Source: Clostridiales bacterium UBA3680 (GTDB lineage Bacteria; Bacillota; Clostridia; Lachnospirales; CAG-274). From it: a stretch of 17,498 nt of DNA. Positions 1 to 6,014 of this stretch are shown in pieces (position 1 is the first letter of the stretch; every line of letters starts with the position of its first letter). The notes beneath the pieces were generated by a model. That model saw only the letters and a list, made by a program, of their open reading frames with translations, had not been told where the DNA came from and did no database searches. Position numbers and translations under genes: made by a program. Where the stretch lies: NCBI GenBank assembly GCA_002372875.1, contig DFJD01000028.1, forward strand, positions 15,576 through 33,073. The letters are read 5' to 3'.

Positions 1-120
1 GACTATTTTGCGTAGCAAAATAGCCACTACGTAGCTTCCGGCTATGCCCTTTGGTCTTTTCCTTGTCTGCGAAAACATTATCTCAAATCTGCTTCAAGTG
101 AATTAATCAGTATTTCCTTA
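1..120 (-). repeat. Probable dispersed intergenic repeat (one end; continues off the window)
   Basis: This non-coding stretch follows the second SipW-like gene. It starts, on the minus strand, with the 20-base half-site TAAGGAAATACTGATTAATT (101-120), whose first three bases are the stop codon of that gene. It ends at the window edge with a perfect hairpin: CTATTTTGC at 3-11 pairs with GCAAAATAG at 15-23 around a 3-base loop. A close relative of the half-site (17 of 20 bases) occurs at 1150-1169, which is what suggests a repeat family. Whether it is a mobile element is inference, because the other end is not visible. Confidence 0.4.
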
Positions 121-687
121 GTTTTCTTTTTTTTCTTCATTTTCATCACCGTTTTTCCCCTTGGCTTTATATTCTTCACGCGCGATATCAAGCGCCAGAT
201 CAAGTATGTAGTCTGTTAAAAAGGCAAGAGCGATAACACCCAAGCCGAATGCCTTGCCTACGCCCGATTTAAAGAAAATCACCACATAGCCCACAAAAGG
301 AACGGAAAACAGGGTTTTTCCGAAATAACCGTCAACCGTAACATAGCCTGTGTCCTCGACATTGTTGGCATCACCCTTAGTTACAAGACCCTCGTTTGTG
401 ACGGCTGTTACTCTGTGTGTTATTGCCAAATCTCCGCTTTTTACGGATATTACGTCTCCCACCTTAATATTTTTAAAGGGGAAGTTCATATCCACCATAC
501 ACACACTGCCCACATGGATAGCAGGCTCCATGGAGCCCGACAGCACGGCATAGGGGCGAATGCCCATAATGAACATCACCATCACAAGCGCACCGACAAG
601 CACCACAATTCCCATCACAAGGGAGTAAACAAGCCTTAAAGAGCGTATTGTGTATAGGCGGAAATAGGGTTTTTCTTTTTTATTCAT
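118..687 (-). CDS. ER/SipW-type signal peptidase I (second copy)
   Basis: A membrane signal peptidase of 189 residues of the Ser-His type found in Bacillus SipW, archaea and the ER, rather than the Ser-Lys type usual in bacteria. The catalytic serine is S52 in LSGSMEP and the general base is H91 in AITHRV, where common bacterial enzymes carry lysine. KGDANNVED at 104-112 is the conserved third box. An N-terminal membrane segment covers about 17-42 and a second about 138-168, followed by a charged tail. The ATG at 687 is preferred over an upstream in-frame TTG at 714, which has no ribosome binding site. It lies 11 bases after the short TasA-like gene, so translation may be coupled. It probably cleaves the SipW-type signal peptide of that neighbour and perhaps of the 515-residue protein. 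Confidence 0.88.
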   Translation of the reverse strand: MNKKEKPYFRLYTIRSLRLVYSLVMGIVVLVGALVMVMFIMGIRPYAVLSGSMEPAIHVGSVCMVDMNFPFKNIKVGDVISVKSGDLAITHRVTAVTNEGLVTKGDANNVEDTGYVTVDGYFGKTLFSVPFVGYVVIFFKSGVGKAFGLGVIALAFLTDYILDLALDIAREEYKAKGKNGDENEEKKEN

Positions 688-698
688 TTTAGTCGTCT

Positions 699-1049
699 TT
701 AAGCAGCTCCCCAAACGGTATTTATATCGGTACTGCCAACTCCCATTTGATTCTCAACATATACATACTGCTTATAGTAGGGAACCGTCACCACAAGATA
801 GGTAAATACATCTATCTCACCGTCGTTTGTGATCATCGGATTTTTGGGTACGACTTCTTCGGGAGTAATATTGTTCGCCTGCTTCCACTCGGTCTCGGTG
901 AGAATCGTTGACAGATGCTTTGTAAAAAATCTGTTGCTTACCTCATCTTTCGCCGTGAAGAAGGCAGCAATGGCAGTAACCGCGAACAAAGAGCCCATTG
1001 CCGCACCATAAATAATTCTTTTTTTCAGTTTGGCTTTAAACTCAAACAT
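699..1049 (-). CDS. Short SipW-dependent TasA-like secreted protein
   Basis: A 116-residue precursor with a SipW-type signal peptide: basic start, hydrophobic core at about 11-31, then FFTAKDEVSNRF at 30-41, the pattern that follows the cleavage region in TasA/camelysin-like proteins. The mature part has the usual opening of that family (ILTETEW at 49-55, VVPKNPMITNDGEID at 66-80, then a strand LVVTVP) but stops after about 75 residues, roughly half of what such domains normally need. The next gene starts 11 bases after the stop, so no room remains for a missing C-terminus. The ribosome binding site AAGGCAGTGAT sits just before the ATG. It could be a minor fibre component, an assembly initiator, or a truncated gene that is still open. 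The family assignment is firm, the role is not. Confidence 0.72.
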   Translation of the reverse strand: MFEFKAKLKKRIIYGAAMGSLFAVTAIAAFFTAKDEVSNRFFTKHLSTILTETEWKQANNITPEEVVPKNPMITNDGEIDVFTYLVVTVPYYKQYVYVENQMGVGSTDINTVWGAA

Positions 1050-1076
1050 AATATCACTGCCTTTTCAAATACAAAT

Positions 1077-1108
1077 CTCCCGACAAGGCGTATGCCGTCA
1101 GTCGGGAG
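1077..1108 (-). promoter_or_regulatory. Intercistronic stem-loop
   Basis: An 8-bp perfect stem, CTCCCGAC at 1077-1084 with GTCGGGAG at 1101-1108, encloses a smaller GGC/GCC pairing. It sits between the first SipW-like gene and the short TasA-like gene. Neither strand shows a U-rich tract straight after it, so it is not a standard intrinsic terminator. It may attenuate transcription, stabilise the upstream message or mark a processing point, which would let the downstream pair be expressed at a different level. Confidence 0.5.
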
Positions 1109-1132
1109 TACAAATCATGTTTGTTGTAATTG

Positions 1133-1170
1133 TTAAGGGAACACCAATCAATTAATTAGCGTTTCCTTAA
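1133..1170. repeat. 38-bp imperfect palindrome made of two repeat half-sites
   Basis: TTAAGGGAACAC at 1133-1144 is matched by GCGTTTCCTTAA at 1159-1170 on the opposite strand (10 of 12 positions), around an AT-rich centre containing AATTAATT. Each arm resembles the half-site at 101-120 next to the other SipW-like gene. It lies directly downstream of the first SipW-like gene. Confidence 0.5.
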
Positions 1171-1180
1171 GATCTCCCGA

Positions 1181-1810
1181 TCATTTCTCCTCGGTCTTTT
1201 CCTCTTCCTCGTCTTCTTCCTCTGCCTCAAGGGTTTTAAGCTCTGCGGAAACTGCCGCATACTTCTTGATGAGGTTAAAGAAAATTGCGAACAGAACAAT
1301 AAATATAATTACCTCAACATAGTAGCTTTGAACGAAAAGGATAACAAATCCAAGTACGGGAATTTTCGCCTTGACCACACCTATTACCCTTGATTGGTCG
1401 ATCACGAAGGGGTCTTCCGCATCATTGGAGTCACCCTTTGTGCGGAAGCACGTAACTCCCGACCCTTGGTAGTCCTCAAGTTTCTCGATACAGCGGTGCG
1501 TAAGGTATGAACTTTCATCTCCTCCGGGATAAAAGGTTATGGCATCTCCGGGGTTAATGTCTTTTGCATCGGTTATCTTTACAAATATAAGGTCGCCAAC
1601 GCTGTAGGCAGGCTCCATGGAACCTGTAAGCACATCGTAGTAGCGATAGCCGAATATTGATTTGTCGGGTGTTCTTGAAGAGGCAAACATAATGGCAGCC
1701 ACTATCACCGCCACCATAAGGGCGTAGAACAATATATCTCCCACCACTTCGATCACACGCTGAAACGGTGTCATGGGTATTTCGGGTTCATTATCTTTTA
1801 TTTTCTTCAT
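1181..1810 (-). CDS. ER/SipW-type signal peptidase I (first copy)
   Basis: A 209-residue membrane peptidase of the SipW family. The catalytic serine is S64 in LTGSMEP, the general base H105 in YLTHRC, and KGDSNDAED at 125-133 is the third conserved box. A strong N-terminal membrane segment covers about 25-43 and a second about 150-180. The tail is strikingly acidic, with a run of Glu and Asp between about 195 and 209. The start ATG overlaps the stop of the anchor gene as ATGA, so the two are almost certainly translated together. It differs much from the second copy at 118-687, suggesting division of labour between substrates rather than recent duplication. Its candidate substrates are the 116- and 515-residue TasA-like proteins; the anchor gene has an ordinary Sec signal peptide. 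Confidence 0.9.
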   Translation of the reverse strand: MKKIKDNEPEIPMTPFQRVIEVVGDILFYALMVAVIVAAIMFASSRTPDKSIFGYRYYDVLTGSMEPAYSVGDLIFVKITDAKDINPGDAITFYPGGDESSYLTHRCIEKLEDYQGSGVTCFRTKGDSNDAEDPFVIDQSRVIGVVKAKIPVLGFVILFVQSYYVEVIIFIVLFAIFFNLIKKYAAVSAELKTLEAEEEDEEEEKTEEK

Positions 1811-2853
1811 ATTTTGTTATTCCTGTTTTTCAATTTGATATTTTTGTAGATTATACCTATTGTCAAAAGTATGGCAACAATGCCGCACCCCGTCAAAAGT
1901 TTTAGATAAAGCACAATTTTGCTGTGGTAGCCCGTTTTTACATCTTCGGGTATAAAAGGAATGTCCTCCGCGATCTTTTCAAATACATCGGTTTCTTCTT
2001 CCTTTATTTCGTCATCGCTGTCTTTCGAGGTGTCGGTCTCGTCGATGCTGCCTTCATCACCTTCCACATCTGAGGCAACTTCAACGGTGCTTTCGGCTTG
2101 CGTGGTCTCGGTTTCGGACGTGCTCTGTTCCGAAGTATCGGGTTTAGATGGCTCGGTGGTGTCTGTGGGTATAAACTCGCCTTTTTGAGTTATTTTACCG
2201 CGTATACCTCCGTTTCCGCCGCCGTTTTTGTCGGAATCGTTTTTTTGTTTTTCCTTTTCTCCCTCGTTATGTTTTTCTCCCCCGTTTTCATTGACCTGAG
2301 CGGTAAATATCCACCTGAAATCCACCGCACCGAATGCCGGTTTGTCCCGATCGGTCTTTCCGAGTATGAGAGCCTCGGTCTCGTCGGTTATATTCCATAT
2401 AAACTCCGCATGCAATTTTCGTTGCTCATCGGAGTTGTAAATTCCGCCCAAGTCGATGGGATTCAGCTGCATATTCGGCGTGCCGTCACCGTTTACGTCA
2501 CCCTCGTATATAAGCTCGTTTTCAAGGTAGAGCTTAACTTCGACCTCACCTTCAAGGTCGATCTCCCCTTCGGTATGGTCGGGGGCGGCAGACATATACA
2601 CCCTGTAAACCGCATCGTTACGAAGGTTCATTACGGTAATGTCCTTGGTGTACAAAACTCTCGGCTGCATGTCCTCTATGTGAACGTAGTAGTCGCCGCT
2701 TGCCGACACGGAATTGCCGTCTTCATCCATAACGATAAGGTTTTGCGGAAGTCCCCGAACACTGCCGTCGGGAAGTCTGTCTGCAAAAATCGGCACTGTC
2801 ATAACAAGAGTTAAAAGGGGGATAGAAAGATATTTAATTTTTTTAAATCTCAT
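1807..2853 (-). CDS. Secreted, probably sortase-anchored surface protein with TasA/camelysin-like domain
   Basis: A 348-residue surface protein. Residues 1-24 form a conventional Sec signal peptide ending VPIFA, unlike the SipW-type signals of its neighbours. Residues 30-187 look like a beta-sandwich domain of the kind seen in clostridial TasA/camelysin-like proteins, ending with FRWIFTAQV. A low-complexity linker rich in Glu, Asp, Ser, Thr and Lys (188-295) would span the wall. The C-terminus has VKTG at 305-308, a hydrophobic stretch at about 313-336 and a basic tail: the layout of a sortase sorting signal, although VKTGY is not canonical LPXTG. The ribosome binding site GGGAGGG precedes the ATG. 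It is first in its operon and divergent from the sortase gene, its likely processing enzyme. It may anchor the TasA-like fibre to the wall; this role is inferred. Confidence 0.75.
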   Translation of the reverse strand: MRFKKIKYLSIPLLTLVMTVPIFADRLPDGSVRGLPQNLIVMDEDGNSVSASGDYYVHIEDMQPRVLYTKDITVMNLRNDAVYRVYMSAAPDHTEGEIDLEGEVEVKLYLENELIYEGDVNGDGTPNMQLNPIDLGGIYNSDEQRKLHAEFIWNITDETEALILGKTDRDKPAFGAVDFRWIFTAQVNENGGEKHNEGEKEKQKNDSDKNGGGNGGIRGKITQKGEFIPTDTTEPSKPDTSEQSTSETETTQAESTVEVASDVEGDEGSIDETDTSKDSDDEIKEEETDVFEKIAEDIPFIPEDVKTGYHSKIVLYLKLLTGCGIVAILLTIGIIYKNIKLKNRNNKI

Positions 2854-2876
2854 TCCAAACCCTCCCAGAATAATAA

Positions 2877-2906
2877 TTGACAGAGTTGTATTCTTTATGT
2901 TATAAA
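2877..2906 (+). promoter_or_regulatory. Sigma-A type promoter for the sortase gene
   Basis: A perfect -35 box TTGACA at 2877-2882 is followed, 18 bases later, by TATAAA at 2901-2906. Transcription would start near 2913, leaving a leader of about 60 bases before the GTG start. A weaker divergent promoter for the anchor gene may lie in the same 121-base gap (TTGGAA and TATGTT, 16 bases apart on the minus strand), overlapping this one. Confidence 0.65.
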
Positions 2907-2909
2907 GAA
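2891..2909. promoter_or_regulatory. Candidate operator palindrome over the -10 box
   Basis: TTCTTTAT at 2891-2898 and ATAAAGAA at 2902-2909 form a perfect 8-bp inverted repeat with a 3-base centre. It covers the -10 box of the sortase promoter and lies in the shared gap between sortase and anchor gene, where a dimeric regulator could control both. AT-rich palindromes also arise by chance, so this remains a candidate. Confidence 0.35.
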
Positions 2910-2974
2910 CATATCAAACTTTTTAGGTATTCCAATATTTTGGGACATCTAAAAAATCGATATGAGGTGATAAT

Positions 2975-3709
2975 GTGAAAAACTCAAAAAAATTTATTAT
3001 ACCCGTAGGTCTGCTTGCAATTTGCATTCTCGGTATCGTGTACGCTTTGTACGGCATATACCACGAAACCCGTGAAGTGGAAAATGCAGAGATCGTTTCC
3101 TCCGTCTTTTCGGAATATTCCCCTGCCCAAGAACTGCAAGCCGCCTCGGACAAAACCGAAAACGATACGGCATTGAAGGCGATAGGTGATGAATTTCGCC
3201 CCAAACTTGAGGAAATGCAAGCACAAAACAGCGACATTATCGGCTGGATATATATTCCGCAAACGCATATAAATTATCCTCTTTTGCAGGGAAAAGACAA
3301 CGAATTTTATCTTACCCACGGTGCCGACGGCTCAAAAAGCGCGGCAGGTGCGGTATTCATCGATTCGAACGGTTTCGCCGAAAACACCGTTATTTACGGC
3401 CATAACATGGGTCGGGCAAGCAACGTCATATTTCACGATGTGACCAATATGTCGGATAAGGCATGGTTTGAAAAGGCTGCATTTGGCTATATCATCACAA
3501 AAGACAGAGTTTTTCGCCTTAACTTTTTTGCCTACGCCCTTACTTCTTCAGGCACACCGTTTTACTCATCTACCCCCGATTTGGAATATATTAAGCAAAA
3601 CTCTCTTCATTTCAGAGACACATATTCGGGCGGTAAAACAATTACCCTGTCTACCTGCGCCTATGATTATGAGAATGCAAGAGCGGTGCTTGTGGGGGAA
3701 GTGCAATAA
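2975..3709 (+). CDS. Class B sortase
   Basis: A 244-residue membrane-anchored transpeptidase that cleaves a sorting signal and joins the protein to peptidoglycan or to another subunit. An N-terminal membrane anchor covers about 7-27. The catalytic triad is visible: H143 in YGHNM, C228 in TLSTC and R236 in NARAVLV. DIIGWIYIP at 87-95 and YPLLQG at 101-106 are typical of the class B branch. The start is GTG at 2975, preceded by AGGTGAT at 2964-2970; the ATG at 2973 runs straight into TGA. It is the only plus-strand gene here, divergent from the anchor gene with the VKTG tail, its most probable substrate. A terminator follows 10 bases after the stop. Confidence 0.92.
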   Translation: MKNSKKFIIPVGLLAICILGIVYALYGIYHETREVENAEIVSSVFSEYSPAQELQAASDKTENDTALKAIGDEFRPKLEEMQAQNSDIIGWIYIPQTHINYPLLQGKDNEFYLTHGADGSKSAAGAVFIDSNGFAENTVIYGHNMGRASNVIFHDVTNMSDKAWFEKAAFGYIITKDRVFRLNFFAYALTSSGTPFYSSTPDLEYIKQNSLHFRDTYSGGKTITLSTCAYDYENARAVLVGEVQ

Positions 3710-3719
3710 TCTTAATTTA

Positions 3720-3747
3720 CTCCCTCGGAAAGATCCGAGGGAGTTTT
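3720..3747 (+). terminator. Rho-independent terminator of the sortase gene
   Basis: CTCCCTCGGA at 3720-3729 pairs perfectly with TCCGAGGGAG at 3734-3743 around a 4-base loop, followed by TTTTG. The stem begins 10 bases after the sortase stop codon. Confidence 0.88.
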
Positions 3748-3768
3748 GTTATTAATAGTTCACGGAAT

Positions 3769-3793
3769 GTTAATACATGTATAGGGTATTAAC
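3769..3793. repeat. Short AT-rich inverted repeat
   Basis: GTTAATAC at 3769-3776 is repeated in reverse complement at 3786-3793, with a 9-base spacer. It lies just past the stop codon of the paralogue remnant on the minus strand and could once have served as its weak terminator. No T-run is attached, so the function is open. Confidence 0.35.
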
Positions 3794-3802
3794 AGAAGTA
3801 AA

Positions 3803-3886
3803 TTAAGGATTGGTTACATCTGTCCATTTAACCTTTACGATTTCATTGCCGTCATAACCACCTGTATCAGGAACAGTTACACCATT
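3803..3886 (-). pseudogene. 3' remnant of a TasA/BsaA-like paralogue
   Basis: On the minus strand this stretch reads, up to a TAA stop at 3803-3805, as VTVPDTGG then YDGNEIVKVKWTDVTNP. The neighbouring 515-residue protein ends YDTSGKEIEKITWKATSGS. Both share the order Tyr-Asp, Glu-Ile, Lys, Trp, Thr just before the stop. The reading frame closes upstream at 3947-3949, has no start or signal peptide, and is interrupted by a perfect hairpin, so only the tail of a former gene survives. It shows that the locus once held a second large subunit, or that the 3' end has been recombined. The similarity is short, which limits confidence. Confidence 0.55.
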
Positions 3887-3895
3887 TATTATTTT

Positions 3896-3934
3896 CCTAA
3901 ACGGAAAGGCAGTTGTGCACGCTTTCCGTTTGGG
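3896..3934. repeat. 10-bp perfect hairpin between matrix gene and remnant
   Basis: AAACGGAAAG at 3899-3908 pairs with CTTTCCGTTT at 3922-3931, extended outward by two further C-G pairs and a wobble. The loop is about 13 bases. No T-tract follows on either strand, so it is not a good terminator. It lies between the end of the 515-residue gene and its partial paralogue and may mark a rearrangement junction or stabilise the 3' end of the message. Confidence 0.5.
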
Positions 3935-3962
3935 TATGTATGTGTATTAAAAATTATTTTGT

Positions 3963-3990
3963 ACTTCCGCTATTTTCGGGATAGGGAAGT
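3963..3990 (-). terminator. Possible weak terminator of the large matrix-protein gene
   Basis: On the minus strand ACTTCCCTAT pairs with ATAGCGGAAGT, allowing one bulged base, around a 7-base loop. It lies about 60 bases after the stop at 4050. The T-run (TTTTT) begins only some nine bases past the stem, so termination would be imperfect. Confidence 0.35.
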
Positions 3991-4049
3991 TGGTATGTAG
4001 GACACTAAATCGTTTCCGTCTCAAACCATTGTTAAATCTGCTTATGCAA

Positions 4050-5597
4050 TTACGAACCACTTGTTGCTTTCCATGTAATCTTTTCAATTTCTTTTCCGCT
4101 AGTATCATAGTTTTCAACCTTCGAGTCTGTACCTATAGGAGTAAGAACCGCCGAAGATGCTTGCCATGTAGTATCTGTCTTAGCCGCTTTTATATCTTCT
4201 TTGCCATCCTGTTCAAGTGTAACCTGAACACTGTCCATAAATACATCAAGGTCAAAATCAAATGCTAAATAAGCTTCTTTCGTTGTGTTTTCACTTAATT
4301 TAACGGAATCAACAAGTTTAGCCGTTGTATCACCGGATTCTACATCATTGTTGTAATAGAATGTGGTTTTATGATTTCCGCCCGTAGCAGGAAGAACAGT
4401 CCATTGTTCCGCATTTGTACCAACATTTGCCAACTGAACATCTACGACTATATCATCTGCTACCACATCATCATTACCTGCTTTATATGTAACTGTAAAC
4501 TTATTGTTTGTAGAATCATATGCCCATAATAAGTTGTTATTTCCCGATTCCGCAGTTTCAATAACCTTTTCGGAAGCAGTATACATATATACCTTATCAG
4601 TATTTATTGTAACCGGCAACGCTAAATCACCATTTGTGGTTTTTGTTTCTGTAATAGCACCAGCGGGAAGAACATAGTCTGATTTTCCTATAGCACCGTC
4701 TGCATAGTGAAGAGCTAAATAATGATCTTTTGTTCCATCATTAAAGAAATAGTAACCGCTATACTCATATTTATTACTTGCATTGTTATTAGATTCTTCT
4801 ACAGTTCTTCTGAATATGTAGAGACCGTCTGTTTCTGGCTTAAATGTAGAAGCATCAACAACACCGTAATAATCAGCTGCTAATTCTTCCGGATTACCAG
4901 CTGTAATTCCGGTTGCACCAGTAGTTCCGACCTTAGTTCCCTTTGCAAGATAAACTTCGTTACCTGCTTTATTCTTTAAAGTTGTTGCTTGTTCCAACTC
5001 CCAACTTATCTTTGCACCATTAGGAGCATATACAAGATATCCACCCGCCTGTACAGATTGAACTTCGTTAAATACAGCCGGTGTATTCTCTTCACTTACA
5101 GTAGGTTTTGTTTCACTTTCGCTACTTGCACTCTTAAGATCTTTAGGATTATCTATTTTATTCTGACTTAATTCTTTGAAAAAGTATGCGCCACTGCCAC
5201 CACTATAATTCAAGTTAATTCCGTTAAGTTTCGGGTCTGTAACAGCAGTTGCATTAGCCTTTGCAAATGTTGTTGCATCAACTTTGTCTGTTGCTGATGT
5301 TTCTTTAAGAACTGTCATTCTACCACTGAAATACATTCTTACAAGGGCATCAACAGTGCCTGTATTAACAACGGAAACGTCCTTGTTGATTTCCTGTCCC
5401 GGAATCCAATCCTCGGGTGACTGGAAGTCCTCGACGATGCTTGTGCCGTACTTGCCCGCCGCACTCAAACGGTTAGTAACCTGGTCCTTACTTGTATACC
5501 ATGCAAATGTCATACCGCCGACAATGACTGCGGCAGTTGCAAGTGTGCAAATGAGTACGGCTTTCTTTTGTTTGCGCTTTTTTTCCGTTCTCTTCAT
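4050..5597 (-). CDS. Large SipW-dependent biofilm-matrix protein (TasA/BsaA-like)
   Basis: A 515-residue secreted protein. Residues 1-43 form a SipW-type signal: basic start, hydrophobic core at about 13-33, then FAWYTSKDQVTNR. Residues 55-88 (EDFQSPEDW, PGQEINKDVSVVNTGTVDALVR) are the conserved opening of the TasA/camelysin family and resemble the BsaA-type biofilm proteins of Clostridium. The rest is Thr-, Asn- and Lys-rich with no recognised domain, no C-terminal membrane segment and no sorting motif, so it would polymerise or be released rather than be wall-linked directly. AGGAGG precedes the ATG. It converges on the sortase, and its signal peptidase should be one of the two SipW-like enzymes. 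Base composition changes abruptly near residue 86: GC-rich genome-like N-terminus, AT-rich body. This suggests a replaced or transferred variable region. Confidence 0.78.
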   Translation of the reverse strand: MKRTEKKRKQKKAVLICTLATAAVIVGGMTFAWYTSKDQVTNRLSAAGKYGTSIVEDFQSPEDWIPGQEINKDVSVVNTGTVDALVRMYFSGRMTVLKETSATDKVDATTFAKANATAVTDPKLNGINLNYSGGSGAYFFKELSQNKIDNPKDLKSASSESETKPTVSEENTPAVFNEVQSVQAGGYLVYAPNGAKISWELEQATTLKNKAGNEVYLAKGTKVGTTGATGITAGNPEELAADYYGVVDASTFKPETDGLYIFRRTVEESNNNASNKYEYSGYYFFNDGTKDHYLALHYADGAIGKSDYVLPAGAITETKTTNGDLALPVTINTDKVYMYTASEKVIETAESGNNNLLWAYDSTNNKFTVTYKAGNDDVVADDIVVDVQLANVGTNAEQWTVLPATGGNHKTTFYYNNDVESGDTTAKLVDSVKLSENTTKEAYLAFDFDLDVFMDSVQVTLEQDGKEDIKAAKTDTTWQASSAVLTPIGTDSKVENYDTSGKEIEKITWKATSGS

Positions 5598-5634
5598 AAT
5601 TATTCCTCCTTATTTTTTAGAACAATTTTGTAGT

Positions 5635-5697
5635 TTATGCGAACTTTTCCCCATTCGCCAAGGGTTGCCGTAAGGCAAGGGTAAATCCTCCCTTCAT
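5635..5697 (-). other. Possible 20-codon leader ORF and hairpin in the 5' leader
   Basis: Upstream of the matrix gene an ATG at 5697 opens a 20-codon frame (MKGGFTLALRQPLANGEKFA) ending in TAA at 5635-5637, with AAAGGAAGG just before it. The same bases contain a small hairpin (TTGCC at 5665-5669 with GGCAA at 5674-5678) and a competing pairing of GCGAA with TTCGC. This may be an attenuator-like leader or merely a GC-rich repeat relic. I do not recognise a known riboswitch in it. Confidence 0.25.
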
Positions 5698-5718
5698 CCC
5701 TTCCTTTCAACTGTATTT

Positions 5719-5747
5719 AATATAGCCTATGTATTTATAATATACAA
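5719..5747 (-). promoter_or_regulatory. Possible promoter of the large matrix-protein gene
   Basis: On the minus strand a TATATT box (5719-5724) lies 17 bases from TTGTAT (5742-5747). The -10 matches well and the -35 only in its first three bases. A start near 5712 would give a leader of roughly 115 bases containing the short upstream ORF. The region up to 6010 is very AT-rich, so similar boxes can occur by chance. Confidence 0.35.
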
Positions 5748-5749
5748 AG

Positions 5750-6014
5750 GTTTATACTTTGATGTTATTTTATCACTAATCAGATAAATATTCAAGATTA
5801 AATTAGTGTTACTTAACTTTTACAAATTTTATCGCAGAAAAAAATATATATGAATTTTTTATTACAAATTTGAACAAGTGCATAAAATGTACATGTGGCG
5901 ATTAAATGTATATTACGATTATAGTTTTGTTGTTATGTTTAGTATGGAATAATAAAATAAATAGTATACCGTTTCGGGATCAGAGAAATTTATATTGTAT
6001 ATAAACCTCGTGAA
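5750..6014. other. AT-rich intergenic stretch without a visible gene
   Basis: This stretch is strongly AT-rich, contains runs of A and T, and has no frame with a ribosome binding site. It may carry upstream control elements for the matrix-protein gene. I see no repeat, RNA gene or motif in it that I can name. Confidence 0.5.

Noticed and set aside
688..714. TTG start giving the second SipW nine extra residues
   Set aside because: No ribosome binding site before the TTG, and it would overlap the preceding gene; the ATG at 687 gives a typical length.
2098..2814. 238-codon plus-strand frame
   Set aside because: It is opposite the anchor gene, which has a signal peptide, domain order and a good ribosome binding site; the antisense frame has no recognisable motifs.
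3896..3934. Perfect hairpin as an intrinsic terminator
   Set aside because: No T-run follows on either strand, so it is listed only as a hairpin.
5635..5760. c-di-GMP or other known riboswitch ahead of the matrix gene
   Set aside because: I looked for the conserved c-di-GMP-I blocks and did not find them; pairings are short and not diagnostic.
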